64,000 nt of DNA from Dromaius novaehollandiae (GCF_036370855.1 NC_088100.1:108420387-108484386); one strand, 5' to 3'; positions 50,476 through 63,105 are shown, counted from the first letter of the stretch. Translations and numbers: made by a program. The notes: generated by a model not told the origin, from the letters alone.

Positions 50476-53400
50476 TGAGAGGTTCACATAAAACTATTGA
50501 GGATTTTTTCCTCAGTATCTGAACATCTGCATGGAAGATAAAAAATATTTTCTAAATAAATTACTCACAAAGTAGATTTGTTAGCTGTTGAATACATTAT
50601 CTAACCTAATATGTTTCAGTACATTAGTTTTGCAAATTAATCTTCTACAAAAAGATATTAGTTCATTTCTCTCTCAGTGGAATTTTAGGCATCAGAAATC
50701 TATTCATAATATATTATGTAAATATTCCAGTAGAGAACCTTAACAAGTTAATATTTCCCATAAACAACTAAAAAAATCTCTGCATATGACTGAAAAGTAG
50801 AAAACCAAATTTGGCTCTCTGCTATTCTTTCACAACAGTGCAAGTCATCTTAGGAAGATGCATGCATGCTTGTCTTTCAGCATCTTGTTGTTTCACCCTG
50901 TATGTGTAAAAGTCTTGCATGATGAGGATCATGAGGATGGTCAGCACATGTCTCCAAGGCACTCCAGCAATACAACTGACAAACATTTCTAGAGTTAGTT
51001 AAAGTGCTAACCTATTCCTTTCCCTAAGTTTAATGTGTGTGTTGGAGAGTGATCTGATATGTTCATTATCCTCAGCTGGAAAAATTCACATTGCTGCAGT
51101 GATTTGAATGATTCTGCCTACTGTGTCTCACAGTTGCAAAGTTTCTTTGGCTACAGAACTAAATGCTCGATAGTTGCTCACAATTTAGGGAGTGAAAGAA
51201 TGCATTTTGTAGAACCCCACAGTGAGATCATCCTAAAAGACTGGCCTGGCTGTGACACAGAAAGAAGTCTGTGTCTCTCTAACAACCTGCCTGTATGTTT
51301 TATAAATGGGATCACACAATACATGTACAACATTCACTGCAGGCTTTGTATGGCTGGTGTGGACACTTCAGGAAGGATGTAGCCTAAATTAGTCACAACC
51401 TTTGCTTCACTGGCTGCTTCACTGGCTTGACTGGCAGCCTTGCTGTAGATAGCTGAAGAACTTGGAGAATACATTAAAGCGGTGGTTTCTTCACTTGTTA
51501 AAAATGCCCTCTCTAGTAGTCTTTAACTTATCACTTCTATGGGATACATTCCCATGTGCTTGATGCAGCAGAGTCAGCAGGGCCTTAGCATGGGGGAATC
51601 TGGTCTCCAAAGTTTTAAAATTATATTCCTTTTTGCAGCAATGTGCAACTAGCTTGACACTTCACAAAAACCAGATGGGTTTGGTAGGTGCTGGGCATCT
51701 TCAAAAACCTATCTGTTCAAAGAGCCTGCATTCCAGCTGAACAACTTAACAAAACTAGCTCTCAAAAATAGGAAAAAACAAATTATCTCCCAAGCTATAA
51801 ATTACTGTCAGATAGTCTGCTGTCAGCTATCTTAGATGTTACAATACCTCTGCAGGGTTGGGTTAGAAAAAGGGGAATCCTTACAAGCCTCAGTAGGCAA
51901 TAGCCAGTTAAGTTAGTACACAGAACAGCACCAGCTATTGTTTTACTGCATTCCTTTTAAGGGAGGGGGGGAGAGCAAGAAGGAATTTTTATGCATATAT
52001 GCATACACAAAAGGACTATTTTTTCATCTATGTAAAGTCAAAACATACTGGAACCATAAATTAGGTCCTGGATAAGTGTTCAGTGTTTATATCCTTTTAA
52101 GGAATACAGTCAGTTAGCACCCTACTTCCAAGGTATAATCTTCCATTACTGTTAGATGCTGCAGCCTGATCCCAGCCAGACAACTGGCTCAGCACCAAGA
52201 TCACAAATGTGCCAACATATGGAAACAATTGCTTTCTCTTTGATTGGGAATGACATATTCTGGGTGTGTGCACAACATCCCCCCATCAATCATCCAAAGT
52301 GGTTCATTATTTGGGCTTAAACTTAGTCTCAAAGAGAAGACCTCTAGAGTCTTGTGTGAAGGGTAGCAAAGATATTTACACCCCCCAGCAAGCAAAAGAG
52401 CCTCTGCATGGCGATAGCTTGTTTGATACACAGTATATCCTGACCTAGCCTGATTCTTTCTCTGTACAAGGTTGTGTTTCACGCACCAAAACTGATATTA
52501 TTGCTCAGCTTAATGCAATAGCAGCTAGATCTTGGAACTGCACTTGCACAGTGAGGCTGTGCCAGCTGCTATTCACCACGGGGATTCCAGAAATCTCCAC
52601 ATATTGACAATCTCAGCAAGAAAAGTGAGAGGGAAGGTTTAATTGTCCATATCTGGCCTTAGACTATATGGTTTGACACCAGTGATGGCCCATCTGCCTC
52701 AATAAAGTTGTAATAGCAGAAGGCCTGTGTCACCTGGAAAAGATCAAGAAGATTTTTGCTGAGTTCATGTGGCTAAACTGGTGATATCCAGTGCTTAATC
52801 AGGAGATAGATCAGGGAGGCAGACTCCTACTGAGAAGGCAAAGAAAGTCTATTTTAGAAGTTTGCGGGGCTCACGTACAGAAAAGAATAGTGAAGGGAAA
52901 CAAAAGCTAAAAACTTCCCTAAGAACTGCGAATACAGTCAGAAGACAGAAGAGTTGTTGAACAGAGAGGTGTTGAACTCTGTAAATACTCGTGTTGTTAT
53001 ATTTATTAGAGTTACTCTGGACAGAGGCCTTAGGCATCCCAGGATCAGGACCTCAAACGGAAAATGAAATTGTAGCTCAGTGGAGGTGAATGAATATTTT
53101 TCCATTTTCTTCAATGAAGCCAGGGGTCCATGTGAGTGTTGGAAGTTGTGAGTGTGTACTTGTGATGGGACTGACTGTTTCATGTTAATGTAAACTTTGA
53201 AATGAGTTCCTCTATGGATTACAGAAAGTGAGAGGCTTTCACATGATGGACAAGTAGGCAGAAGCACATTCCAGCTGTAATATGGAACAGATAGAGCAAT
53301 GCAATTGCATAAAAACACAGCAAAAACTTCTGAAAGCTCTAAGAGAGAGATTTTAAACTGATATAGGCACCCGATTCTCAGAGAAAAGGGGAGCGGGAGC

Positions 53401-53509
53401 GAAGCATCCAAATACTTCACAATCTGGTCTTAAGTGACTGTGGAGCCCAATTTCACTGTTTCCAGTGAGCCGGACTCTGGAGTGCAAGTTTCACTAAAAT
53501 AAAATTGGG

Positions 53510-53605
53510 GGTGCAATCTTCAGAGATAAGTCACTTTTGAAAATGGTTCTAGAGCTTCAGTGTCACTTAAGAGTTTTTGAAAATATCATTTGAGGACTGA
53601 TGCCT
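53510..53605 (+). repeat. Old interspersed repeat (TTAGGTGCCTAA-type), degraded
   Basis: Contains CACTTTTGAAAATGG and GTGTCACTTAAGAG followed by TTTTTGAAAATATC, matching the spacing of that family, within the large intron. Confidence 0.4.
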
Positions 53606-53854
53606 TAAGAGTGCATGACAGTTGCTGTTAATCGCATACAGTCCTACTTCTGGCTCCTTCTGAAACTTCAAAGAATTGAATTCAAGAGAGGAAAAAGATC
53701 TTGAATTTGACCAAAACAAAGACAGAAAACATCAATAGTACTTTTTGGCAAGAGGAAGACTCGTTACTCTGGTTAAAGTTCTACATGAGCACTCAAGAGA
53801 TACAGATTCAATTCCCATCTGTATACAGACTTCCTGCAAGACCAAACACAAACT

Positions 53855-53930
53855 TCTCAAGGCCAGATTTTCAAATGTACTTAGGCACTTTAAGATGCAG
53901 ACCAGGGCCACGTATCATTTACAAATATAT
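53855..53930 (+). repeat. Old interspersed repeat (TTAGGTGCCTAA-type), degraded
   Basis: Reads GATTTTCAAATGTACTTAGG then CACTTTAAGATGCAGACC, close to the remembered core of the family. It lies 250 bases from another fragment and may belong to the same insertion. Confidence 0.5.
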
Positions 53931-54589
53931 TTATGCAGGCTAGATGTCTAACAGCACCTGTCTGTGTCCTTTGTGTTCTCGATCTAGAAGAAGATTACAG
54001 ATGTCATCTTTTCAGATCGCAGCCAAATTCTACCTTCAGCCATATACCCAACACTTCCATGTAAGTGAATGAGAGGAGTGAGCTCATATCTAAGGACAGG
54101 ACTTAGTTCCAAGTAGAATAGGAAAGAGGATTTGCTGCATGATAAAAATAGGCTGAGTGCCTTGTCACATCTGACAAATGCCTCAGATGGCATAGAATGG
54201 ATTTGTGGTGGTGCTATTAAAATAGATTATATTTCCACTGAATAAACTGATTCCTTTTCACAGGTATGTAGGTAGTCTTTTTCTCACTGGCAGTGAAAAG
54301 GGGTCTCAGCATAACTGGGTATCAGGGAACTAACCCTTGTACTGTCTTGAGAATTAATTCTTAATGCATCCCTTCATAGCCATTTGTCAATGAACTCTTC
54401 CAGGCTGAACTCTGCAAGGCATAGTTCCCCTCTTATGCACTTACTTACAAGAGCTGTTCAACTGAAAAGAGAAAGAAATTTTCACTTATTTCACTTATTC
54501 ACTCAGAGCACAGGTTGCCAAATCAGGCCCTTTCTTACTAAAAGCAGGGTGGGATGATCAGCCTGTGTTTGGATGTTTTCACTTATGTA

Positions 54590-54665
54590 AAATAAAATGA
54601 GGTCAGACCCTCAACTAATGTAAGTTCATGAAGTCAATGGCCCCTGCATCAGACAAAGGCCTAGG
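54590..54665 (-). repeat. Old palindromic repeat (TCAATGG type), degraded
   Basis: Reads AATGAGGTCAGACCCTCAAC then ATGAAGTCAATGGCCCC, matching the family in reverse orientation, within the large intron. Confidence 0.5.
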
Positions 54666-57600
54666 TGGTAGCTCTGATTCACTGCTGCTGCCTGCTAACT
54701 GCAGTAGTTAATTCGTGTTCCTTTGCAGTAGTTAATGCATCCCTTTACAGTCTATCCACATCTTTTTTTTAAACAGAAAGGCCATATTATCAAATAACAC
54801 TCGAGGAACTGTATTTTATTTGTAAATATAAACTGTCACGAGTCACACAAAAACCACAAGACAGCTGATGAGAAGCCAGCTTCCCTTTCATATTACAATA
54901 GCTGACTGCCCAAGATTAAAAGACCTTAGCCTCTAACTCATTTTGGTTTGAAAAATCAGAAGCGGGTGATTATGTTTTCCAGCAGATACTGTTCTGGCAC
55001 AGGAGAAATATTTGTTGATTGGACTCTGGCTGGCAGACAGGCAGTTTTGGGGTGTGTAGCACACAAAGAATACTTTCATTTTTGGCGTGGCATAGCATTG
55101 CTGAAATACCAAAGACCATGGCTAATTAAGTGGAGTGATGGAACAGAATGATTTGATGATAAGATTTAATTGGTATGAACATTCTCATAGACTAGTTATT
55201 GTATCTGTCTGGGAGGGCCAGACGTTCAGCTGCATTAAGCATTGCTCAACTGTAGTTGAAGGGGTAAAAGGGCACAACGGTGCCCTTTACTCGTTCTTAG
55301 TCCTAGGACTGCTCAGCAGTTGGGGATCAGGGTGCAATTTAGAGTAGATTGCACCAACCTGCTGTGGCCCCAGTCTGCTGTCACAGTAACTGAAAATCAT
55401 CAGAATCAGTCTTAACCCCTTGCCCTAGCCACACTGATTGTTGTTACATAGGAGCCGCGAGAGCAAATCTGCGCTGCCCAGAGACCATGCTGTGGAGAGC
55501 TGGACTGCTCAAGCTGCTTCCAACCAACAGATGGAGCATAGATCAGAATCACACCATTAACTGTGTAAATGCTATTGCTTTCAATTGATTGTTTTGATAT
55601 CTTAATAATAAAGTTGAGTGTCTTCATTTGCTCAGTGCAAGGAAACAGTGCTTGAATAAGCCACTTGGAACTTGATAGAATGATATTTGCTTCAGAGATT
55701 GGCTGACACAGTAAAATAGGCTCTTTCCCCCGATACTCTCCATTTGTACTTCTATGGAAGCTTTCCACAAGTCTCCTATTTGGGGCTCCAGCATTACCAG
55801 GTTAGTACACTCTGTAGTCTCCGGGGATACAAACAAAGTCTATTTCAGTACTGCCACAAGGCCAAAATCGCTGATCAAAGCCATGGGGCAAGAGTTAGGG
55901 TCGTATTAGTGAACTAATATTGCCAGGGAAAAGGGCTTCCATATCAAATTGCTCTTCCTGGGACATGGATGATCCCAGCATTCTGTGAAAGGCCACTTCC
56001 ATCTGCCTGGACAGACAGCCTACATTGCATGGACAAGCGTGCCAAGAGCCTTCCTAGAAGAGCCTGAAGGATTTCTGTCACAAGGACAGAAATTATTTGT
56101 GAGCGGCACAGGTTTCAATCACCACGTAAGGCAATATAGCACATGAAAGAGTATCCCAGGCTTCAGGGTCTTTGAGGTAAAGACAGACATAACCATAGTA
56201 CCCAGAAATCATTCTAAATTTCACCAGTCATCTCTGCAACAGCTCTAATTTGTGCTGCAGAAAGAATCAGAAAACTGAAATCAGGTCCTTATTTTTCCTC
56301 TTCTACTTTCTCCTCAGTCCTTAGTAAAAACTGTCATGCTACCAAATCTGTCCTTTCATTTTCTGCCACATGAGTTTGGGTATAAACAGCTAAGTCTTAA
56401 AACACTGTTTTATAAATAACTAACTTATATTTGGCTATAGATTCACTGCGAAGTGGTCTACATAATTAAAAAATTGAAGCTGGTAGGTTATAATAACAAC
56501 AGGTATTTGATCTCAACACCACACAGCATTTTAGTATCAAAACTATCTAGCTATGAGTTAACTAATTGTATTATCTCTGGCTGTTTTCTTCACACTTATA
56601 TGGTAACACTTCGATAGACCCCCCCTTGAAGAGTCAATAGTACTGATTTGCTGAAAGATTTTTTGCTTATCTGTGTTATGCCATTATTTTTCTACACTTC
56701 TCTTTGCCTCTAGAAGAGAAAAGGAGCCAGCAAGTGCCATTCTCTTCCCTGGTGCACCTTGGAGGAAAGAAAGCCTGCTGGTGGCTAGCTCTTGCTGCAG
56801 TAGAAAAACACTTCTTTCTTCAGAAGTTACTGTGCTTCCTTTGCTGCCAGAGATGTCGGGAGCTTTAGAATCTGCCCAGCCAGCATCACTCTAGCTTCTG
56901 CCTTTGTGGTCTCTTGCAGAATGAATCCACTTCATCAGTTACTGGGGAAAAAGAGCCCTGAACTGATAAGCAGCACTTCCTTAAACCTGGGGAAACAGAA
57001 AATTGTTCCTCTGCTCAAAGAATTGTTTCCTTTCTTTCTTTTCTAATGCCTGTAATTGGCAAGTTTCTTGAACGCTTTTAGCACTGTACGATCTCTAGCC
57101 TGTTCCCATCATTTCTCAGATGGCTTTAAGATTGCTGACTAGGGAGCCCCTTTCTCCAGCCTTCAAAATCTATTGAAATCATAGCTTCCTGTTGAATGTC
57201 TCAGAGCATCAGACTAGTATTATTCTTATTTCAAGTGTATCAGGCTCTGCTCTTGGAGAAAATACATTGGACATGTACAAAAACAGAGCATGCTCTGTTG
57301 TGTTTCACAGTATTTTCTGACATTAAAATACTTATTCACGTGGCAAATAAATTTTTAGTTGAATACAACACAGTTTAGCCATAACACAGACATCACTGTT
57401 CTTCAAGAGTGCTGCTTGCCACATTGCTATCTTGGAATACCATTCAGTGACAGCAACAGTCTCTTTTGATCCTGGCATATTCATTGAGGGTGTTGGTTTA
57501 TCAGCCAGTTGCCTCCTCAGAATAAATATGCATGGAGTCAGGAAATATAGGATTGCAGCTGCTCTCCAGCAAATTCTCTGTGTAAAAATGAATGACAAAA

Positions 57601-58339
57601 ATCACAGTAGCAGCAGTCTGAGTTGGCTTGCTGCTAATTCAGTGCTATTAGGCACATAAAAAGACATATTTACCAGTGCTGCTCTTCCGGTCAATCAGTT
57701 CACTTCATGCAACTATTATAGATATGCTGCTGGATGCCTCTTTCCCCCTCATGTAAGACTGATTTTATGGAGGACTTAGATTCCCAAATGCTCTACTTGC
57801 AGACAATAAAACCCCAGCCATTACGCTGACAAAACACTAGCAAGAGACAGAACCCATCTGGACAGTTTTAAAAAAACTGGTCTAGACTTGCTTGCATTAA
57901 TTCATCTTAGAGATGGCTGGAGAAAAGGACAAGAGAATTTGTTCTGCCCACCGTAGCCCACGTGAGACAGACCTGCACTAACACTGTGTAAGTCTCATGC
58001 TGTAGAAAGTGCAGTGTGGCAGCTAGGAGAAGTAAGCACAAGGTAGCAGGATGTTCAGTCAGCTAGTGGGGACACTGTAAACAGTTGTCCTCTGACAGCA
58101 GAATTCAGTCAAGCTCTCTCAAAAATAGTTTCAGGTATTTATACATTAAGAATAGTTGAAGGATGGTTTTTATAATCTTACAGCCTCCATATGTATATTT
58201 TTAAAACAGAAGTATTTCCCCACTGCAATTAGTTTAAAAGGTTTATGTTTTACATTCCAGAGGGGGTGGTTACTACTACAGAGTTATTTAATGGCTGAAC
58301 TCTGCTAACAAAGGCGTTCAGATTTTATAGGATAGTGGA

Positions 58340-58425
58340 TAGTCAGAAAGAAACACCTCCAGTGATTTCAGTAGGGTTATTCTTAATATATGCCGTTGTA
58401 AAGGAGACAAAAATCAGGTCTGCGG
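58340..58425 (+). repeat. Old palindromic repeat (TCAATGGGGTTAC type)
   Basis: Reads CCTCCAGTGATTTCAGTAGG then GTTATTCTTAATATATG and GTAAAGGAGACAAAAATCAG, aligned throughout with the remembered family pattern. It lies just downstream, in the direction of transcription, of the 58613-58766 exon. Confidence 0.55.
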
Positions 58426-58612
58426 ACAGGTGCTCCCCATAAAGTGGTGCCTGAAACATGTATGTTATTTGCTATTTCTCAATATAGACAAAAACTAAAA
58501 ATACAACTTATAAGTGTGTTGACAGATAGCAACTATTTGATGGTGTATACAGTGCAATCCAATCAGATAGCATTATCTAATGTGAGACAAAAAGCTTTCT
58601 CTGGGTTCTCAC

Positions 58613-58766
58613 CTATCCCACATGAAGGCCGTTGCTGACTGCTGAATATAGTTGGCAAAGACAACTCACAGGCTGGTTTCTGAAAATCAGTTCTTTGGGT
58701 GCTCTGTTTGTCATATGGTGGAGTATAATGATACACATGGGTCTCCCCAGCTGGCCACCAATGATG
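58613..58766 (-). CDS. Coding exon, 154 nt, unrecognised minus-strand gene
   Basis: The acceptor reads CTGATTTTAAAG (AG at 58768-58767), and the exon starts in phase 0, matching the end of the 60449-60665 exon. It encodes 51 residues plus one base and ends at GGATAG|GTGAGA (GT at 58612-58611). The peptide opens HHWWPAGETHVYHYTPPYDK and continues with QSTQRTDFQKP. Short aromatic/Pro motifs of this kind, with Tyr-Asp or Thr-Asp-Phe triplets, are familiar from microtubule inner proteins of cilia and sperm tails. That likeness is a style impression and not a domain match. The leftover G joins CT of the next exon to make Ala. Confidence 0.85.
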
Positions 58767-60448
58767 CTTTAAAATCAGAAGAAAGAAGATAAAATTCCAC
58801 ATACACTGTAGTGTTTCTAAAGTGTCCCCTCAGAGCTCTGTCAGTTCCTTGCCACTACTGCTAAGCCCATTCTGACTCCTAATACTAGCTTTCTATGGAA
58901 ATAAATTATGTGGCTACATGAGGACCCAAAATTCTTTCATTTTCACTTCTTCTCTTCTGTACTACAAAGCTATCTCTTCATAATGTGACTCCACATAAAG
59001 GAGTCACAAAACTTCCTGGATCTTCCACACAAGTGGTATTCGTATATATTTAAATTGTTTCAAACTGCTTTCCTATATCCTTTTTCCAGCCACAGCACTT
59101 AAGAACTAAATAGGTATCTAGACTAATATTCACACAGTAGCAAAAATTGTAATCATTTCTTTTAGGGCACAGGGAAATATTATGCAACATCCCACAATTA
59201 AAGCTCATATTCAGACCTAGGAGTCATGCCATTATTTCAGAGAATCTAGGCAGACCAAAATTAACTCAAAGTGTCAGTCCTTCAGCTAAACCAGTCCAGA
59301 AACATCTGATAGAGAGGTTGATGTTATTTTTGTATTCTGTAGAGTTCCAAAATATTTTATCAAGGTGTGCATCCAGAAAACAGCCCCTAAAAAGAATGTT
59401 CCTTATGAACTGGTGGCTCTCTGTCAGACATACTTTCTGTATCAAATCAAAACTATTTATAGCTAAATGACAAGTAAGAAAAAGAATACTTCAGTTATAT
59501 GAAGACTGTAAATACAAACCAGGCATGTTAGAATAGGGGTGATGTATTTAAATTGTCTTGTTAGAAACCAGTAACTGAAGCTCACTTGTTCTCTCTTTCC
59601 TAAAGTTTGTTTGCTATAGTCTGATTTACCGAGGATCAGAGAACTTCATCCTGCCTCTGTTCAACTTAAGTTTCGGTACCATTTACCCTTTTCCTCAGAA
59701 CATGGTTGAATTGAACGCCATATTCTTACAGGTCTACTGATGCTGTGAGCATCTTGTTTCACTGAGGTCTTTCATAGAGTAAGGTATTGGTAGCACGACT
59801 TGGGAACCAGAATTTGCCATGTAAAACTCAAAATTCTTTGATTAGATTGATGGAAAAATCACATCTGGATATAAAGACAGAACTCAGTTCCACTGAAGCC
59901 ATGTTTTAAAGAGGTGTATAGCCCTCATGTTGGTCTTTTGCATAAGGGCATTTTTCTTTAAAGTAAAATCTACATAGATGCCGATTTAAGAACCATTTTT
60001 CTTTTTTAATACAAATACATAACACAAAGCAAACTTCAATAAAATGTGACCTAAAGCAAATCAAGACTGATTTAACCTGCACAGGCCAATTTTACTAATA
60101 CTTTTTCTAACATACCTCTTCATGACTGGCTACTGACTGTACAGACAATGGTGAAGATCAAATAGAGGGTGCAGACATTGTGGTATCTAGACCTAGCAGA
60201 CTGGCTTATATAGATCATTTTAGACCTTAATTCTGAATTGCTCTAATGTTAATGGGCTCATTCAGATGTTTAGTATGTTTTACTGCTGTTATTCCATGTA
60301 TATATATCTACGTATATATGTATATATACACATATACATATGTATATACATATCTATCTATATGTGTATACATATAGTAGATATATATGTATCACATATA
60401 TATACGTATCACATATATATCTACTATATTAATTGAAAAAATTCATAC
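58767..60448 (-). other. Intron of the minus-strand gene, about 1.7 kb
   Basis: Bounded by the donor at 60448-60447 and the acceptor at 58768-58767. Apart from the AT-rich microsatellite and hairpin close to the donor, I see nothing recognisable. Confidence 0.75.
60296..60429. repeat. AT-rich TATA/TATG microsatellite with hairpin
   Basis: About 130 bases almost only of TA, CATA, TATG and TCTA words, ending in a perfect 19-base inverted repeat (372-390 with 411-429 of the 60-kb block) around a 20-base loop. Confidence 0.9.
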
Positions 60449-60665
60449 CTGTTTTGTCTTGGTGTCTTTTGTTTCCATATAGTATATTGGTTCATTTAGG
60501 ATCCTTATGTTGGAAATAATTGATGTTGCGTAATGTGGTTGGGGATTATTGCGCCACTCTGGTGAATGTGAATGGTGTTTATTTGGGACAGATATATAGT
60601 CTCCATTGACAGCTCTTGTGCATACTTCTGGCATGTCAATATTAAATATCCTAAAAGTATTTGGG
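60449..60665 (-). CDS. Coding exon, 217 nt, unrecognised minus-strand gene
   Basis: This is the clearest exon in the window. The acceptor is a strong pyrimidine tract ending TTGTCTTTCAG (AG at 60667-60666), and the donor is AAACAG|GTATGA (GT at 60448-60447). One base completes a codon and 72 codons follow, ending in phase 0. The peptide begins PNTFRIFNID and ends TKDTKTKQ. It has no membrane segment or signal peptide and is rich in Asn, His, Pro and Tyr, with a HHSHSPEW stretch. An AT-rich microsatellite with a perfect hairpin starts about 20 bases after the donor. I recognise no named domain. Confidence 0.85.
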
Positions 60666-61608
60666 CTGAAAGACAAAAGAAGACAATGAAGAAATTATCG
60701 CATTCACACGTGTACTCTACACTTTGTTGGCAGTTAAATATATTTACACCAAACAAAAGAAAAAAATATATCTGTTAAAAACTCATTAGGCCACATATGA
60801 TATTATTTACTGCTCTGAATCCAGAATATGCTTTAGTGCAGTTATTCTGGTATGATCTGGGTGCAAGTCTCAGCAAACTCCAAATATTAGATTCAGTTGT
60901 CATTCACACTAATTCTGGTCTAGTTACTCCTGAATCATACTACAGAAATCAAGGTCAAAATGGTAGAGTGAAAGAGTTAATGTCTTGGTTTCGTACCTTT
61001 TAAATTAGGATTAGGACTCATTCATGTCTATTCCTTGATCCTGGGTATACAAAATTGATCCAAATTCTTGGGCTGGGTTGCCTATTTTCAAGATTTTCAA
61101 ATAATGTACAGTATTTTATTCCTCATTTTTTTAATTCTGCTTTTTTGATCTGGCCATTGTGCCACTACAGATCTCTCTCAAGTTATAATGACTTGCTAAC
61201 TGTTAATTTCAAAGGTTTTAACTGTTCTTATTTCATCAGCTGCTTTGGACACTGATTAGCTCAGGTCTTTATTGCCTTAACAAACACACTTTTTTCTGAT
61301 TCTGCTTGCCAGTTGGTTTCTTTCAACTTATCTAAGTCATATTTCCCAGCATCCCTCCATCACCTCTCTATGACTCTTCCCAAATACTCCCCTCTTAGTC
61401 TCCTACTCCTTTTTCTTTGTATTGTTCCTATAGCGACATCTCTAATCATATTATTTACACAGCAATAATATGCAGTTACCATCCTCTTTTCCATCCTTTT
61501 CTCTGGAATCTATGCTTTTACTCCTAACCTCCTTGTCTCCTTTTCAACAGAAACCAACTAGCAGCAATTAAATATTCAAGTTACAAAAGGAAATAGCTCT
61601 ATACTCAC

Positions 61609-61678
61609 CCAGCTAATTCAATCATTTCAAGGAGGTAGTGAACTGTACTTTTATTACAGTGATAAACAGTAAATACAA
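61609..61678 (-). CDS. Coding exon, 70 nt, unrecognised minus-strand gene
   Basis: A short internal exon of 70 bases: two bases complete a codon, 22 codons follow (VFTVYHCNKS through EMIELA), and two bases start the next codon. The donor GCTGG|GTGAGTAT (GT at 61608-61607) is close to consensus. The acceptor TATCAG at 61680-61679 has a weak pyrimidine tract, so the left boundary is the least certain part. A later AG would give a 34-nt exon in the same frame. An upstream in-frame TAA rules out a much longer exon. The trailing GG joins the C of the next exon to give Gly. Confidence 0.65.
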
Positions 61679-62336
61679 CTGATACTTAACTATACAGTTA
61701 ATGTTTAAAAAATGTAGTGCTCTCCATCAAGGCCAAACACACTTATTTCTGATAAGAAGGGAAAAGCGTTATGTATGCTATATCTTGAAGCCATGGACAA
61801 CAAATAAACTCCACACACCAACATGTCAGTTACTTGCCTCAGAATATTAAACTGATACAGAGCCAATAAAAAGTCATGTTGTTAAGTTTCCGACAGCATA
61901 CTTTTGCACTGAAACATCAAAGTTATTGTTAGTCTTATCACTATGCCTGGTGGACTGTCATATAAATTGGCCCCTATGTTACCCAGTAGACAAACACCCA
62001 GTGGAAAGACAGTCTTTCACCTAAAAATCTCATCCAGTTCTCACTGCATTCCTTTATCTTTGATGGAAGAGCAGGATCAGCTCTCCGAAAGTTTCCAGAA
62101 TGGTTTTATGCTACATACCAATTCTACTTATGAATAAATGTCTTTATTTAACAGATTTTATGGAACTCAATAAAGATCACAGCTTTTCCATTAGTAACTT
62201 TCTGACATACAGCTACAGCAGTGCATGTCAAATCAAGATTGCTTATTAGGCACTTCTGTTCATAAGCAAGCCATGCCTGTGCCTATTTATATTTAGTAAA
62301 TCTATTTTATATGCAATATACACAAATTCTTTTTTT

Positions 62337-62940
62337 AGGACCTCAGGAACAGAGTGTTGGATAGGACATCCTGGTCATTCAAACAAACCTGCTATTACAG
62401 GCAACTCTGCCATATGATCCCATTTATGTATTCATCAACTCTATCTTAACACTAGTTAAGGTTTTGCCCATTACTCCTATTCTGATCCAACCAGAGGTTC
62501 TCTGCTCAGAGAGTCAGAAGCCTTCTCATTTTCACTAATTGATTTCTTGGGCAAATAAAGCTCCAGTCATTCTTATCCAAGTATGGTCCTTAAGCTAAAA
62601 CTGGTCCTTCTTTCTGCTGGGAGCCTGAGTGCTTACCCCAAAACATAAACAGAAATAGCAATGAAATTCTCTAATTCTTTATTTTGTGGGGGGGGGATAG
62701 GTTTAACAAAGCCAGATTATCTCAGTCTCCTCTCACAAATTAGGCTGTCCAACCTCATGATTATTGTACTCATCCCATCTGAACCTGCTCCAATTCAATT
62801 TCTTGAACAACTTGTACTGTCATTCCTGACTGTCAGAACTGTACACAATGAAATGGCATTAACACTTCTCTATCTCTTCTGGGAATACCTCACACAGTGC
62901 TCCTCAGGACTGGATATTTCTATTACTATAGTCTTTCAGG
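62337..62940 (-). mobile_element. CR1-type LINE fragment, old, intronic
   Basis: The given strand follows the antisense 3' region of CR1 elements in order: AGGACCTCAGGAAC, ATTCATCAACTCTATC, GTTAAGGTTTTGCCC, then CTCCAATTCAATTTCTTGAA, GTCAGAACTGTACACAATG and CATTAACACTTCTCTATCTC. The match covers about 600 bases with many changes, so the insertion is old. It lies antisense within the intron as given, which means sense to the host gene. Confidence 0.65.
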
Positions 62941-63023
62941 TCATTCACTGACATGATGTCATCACATGATGTCTCTTAAATAAGCACATTTCCTCTTTTT
63001 CTCAGTGTTATTAATATTGAGCA

Positions 63024-63105
63024 TACACACACACGCGCGCACAAAAGTACACACATATATGTGTATGTAGAAGTGGGTGTGTATGTGTGTGTGTGTAGGT
63101 GTGTG
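63024..63105. repeat. CA-then-TG compound microsatellite
   Basis: A CA/CG run (ACACACACACGCGCGC) passes through the palindrome ACACATATATGTGT into a TG run (GTATGTGTGTGTGTGTAGG), so the two arms can pair. Confidence 0.9.

Larger units (their letters stand above)
47918..58612 (-). other. Intron of the minus-strand gene, about 10.7 kb
   Basis: AT-leaning sequence between two phased coding exons. It holds a TG-rich microsatellite (50446-50475) and old repeat fragments near 53.5-53.9 and 54.6 kb, plus an imperfect 12-base tandem (GCTTCACTGGCT-like) near 51.41 kb. Open frames such as the 160-codon minus-strand frame at 52938-53420 lack paired splice sites in a fitting phase and look random. I saw no further exon, though a small one could be missed. 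Confidence 0.6.

Noticed and set aside
52938-53420. 160-codon minus-strand frame in the large intron
   Set aside because: No paired splice sites in a fitting phase; hydrophobic, random-looking text; adjacent to old repeat relics.
62641-62720. Donor-like GGG|GTAAGC on the minus strand near 62635 with an upstream AG
   Set aside because: The implied exon (about 34-40 bases) is in the CR1-like region, and the direct 63949-to-61678 join already fits in phase.
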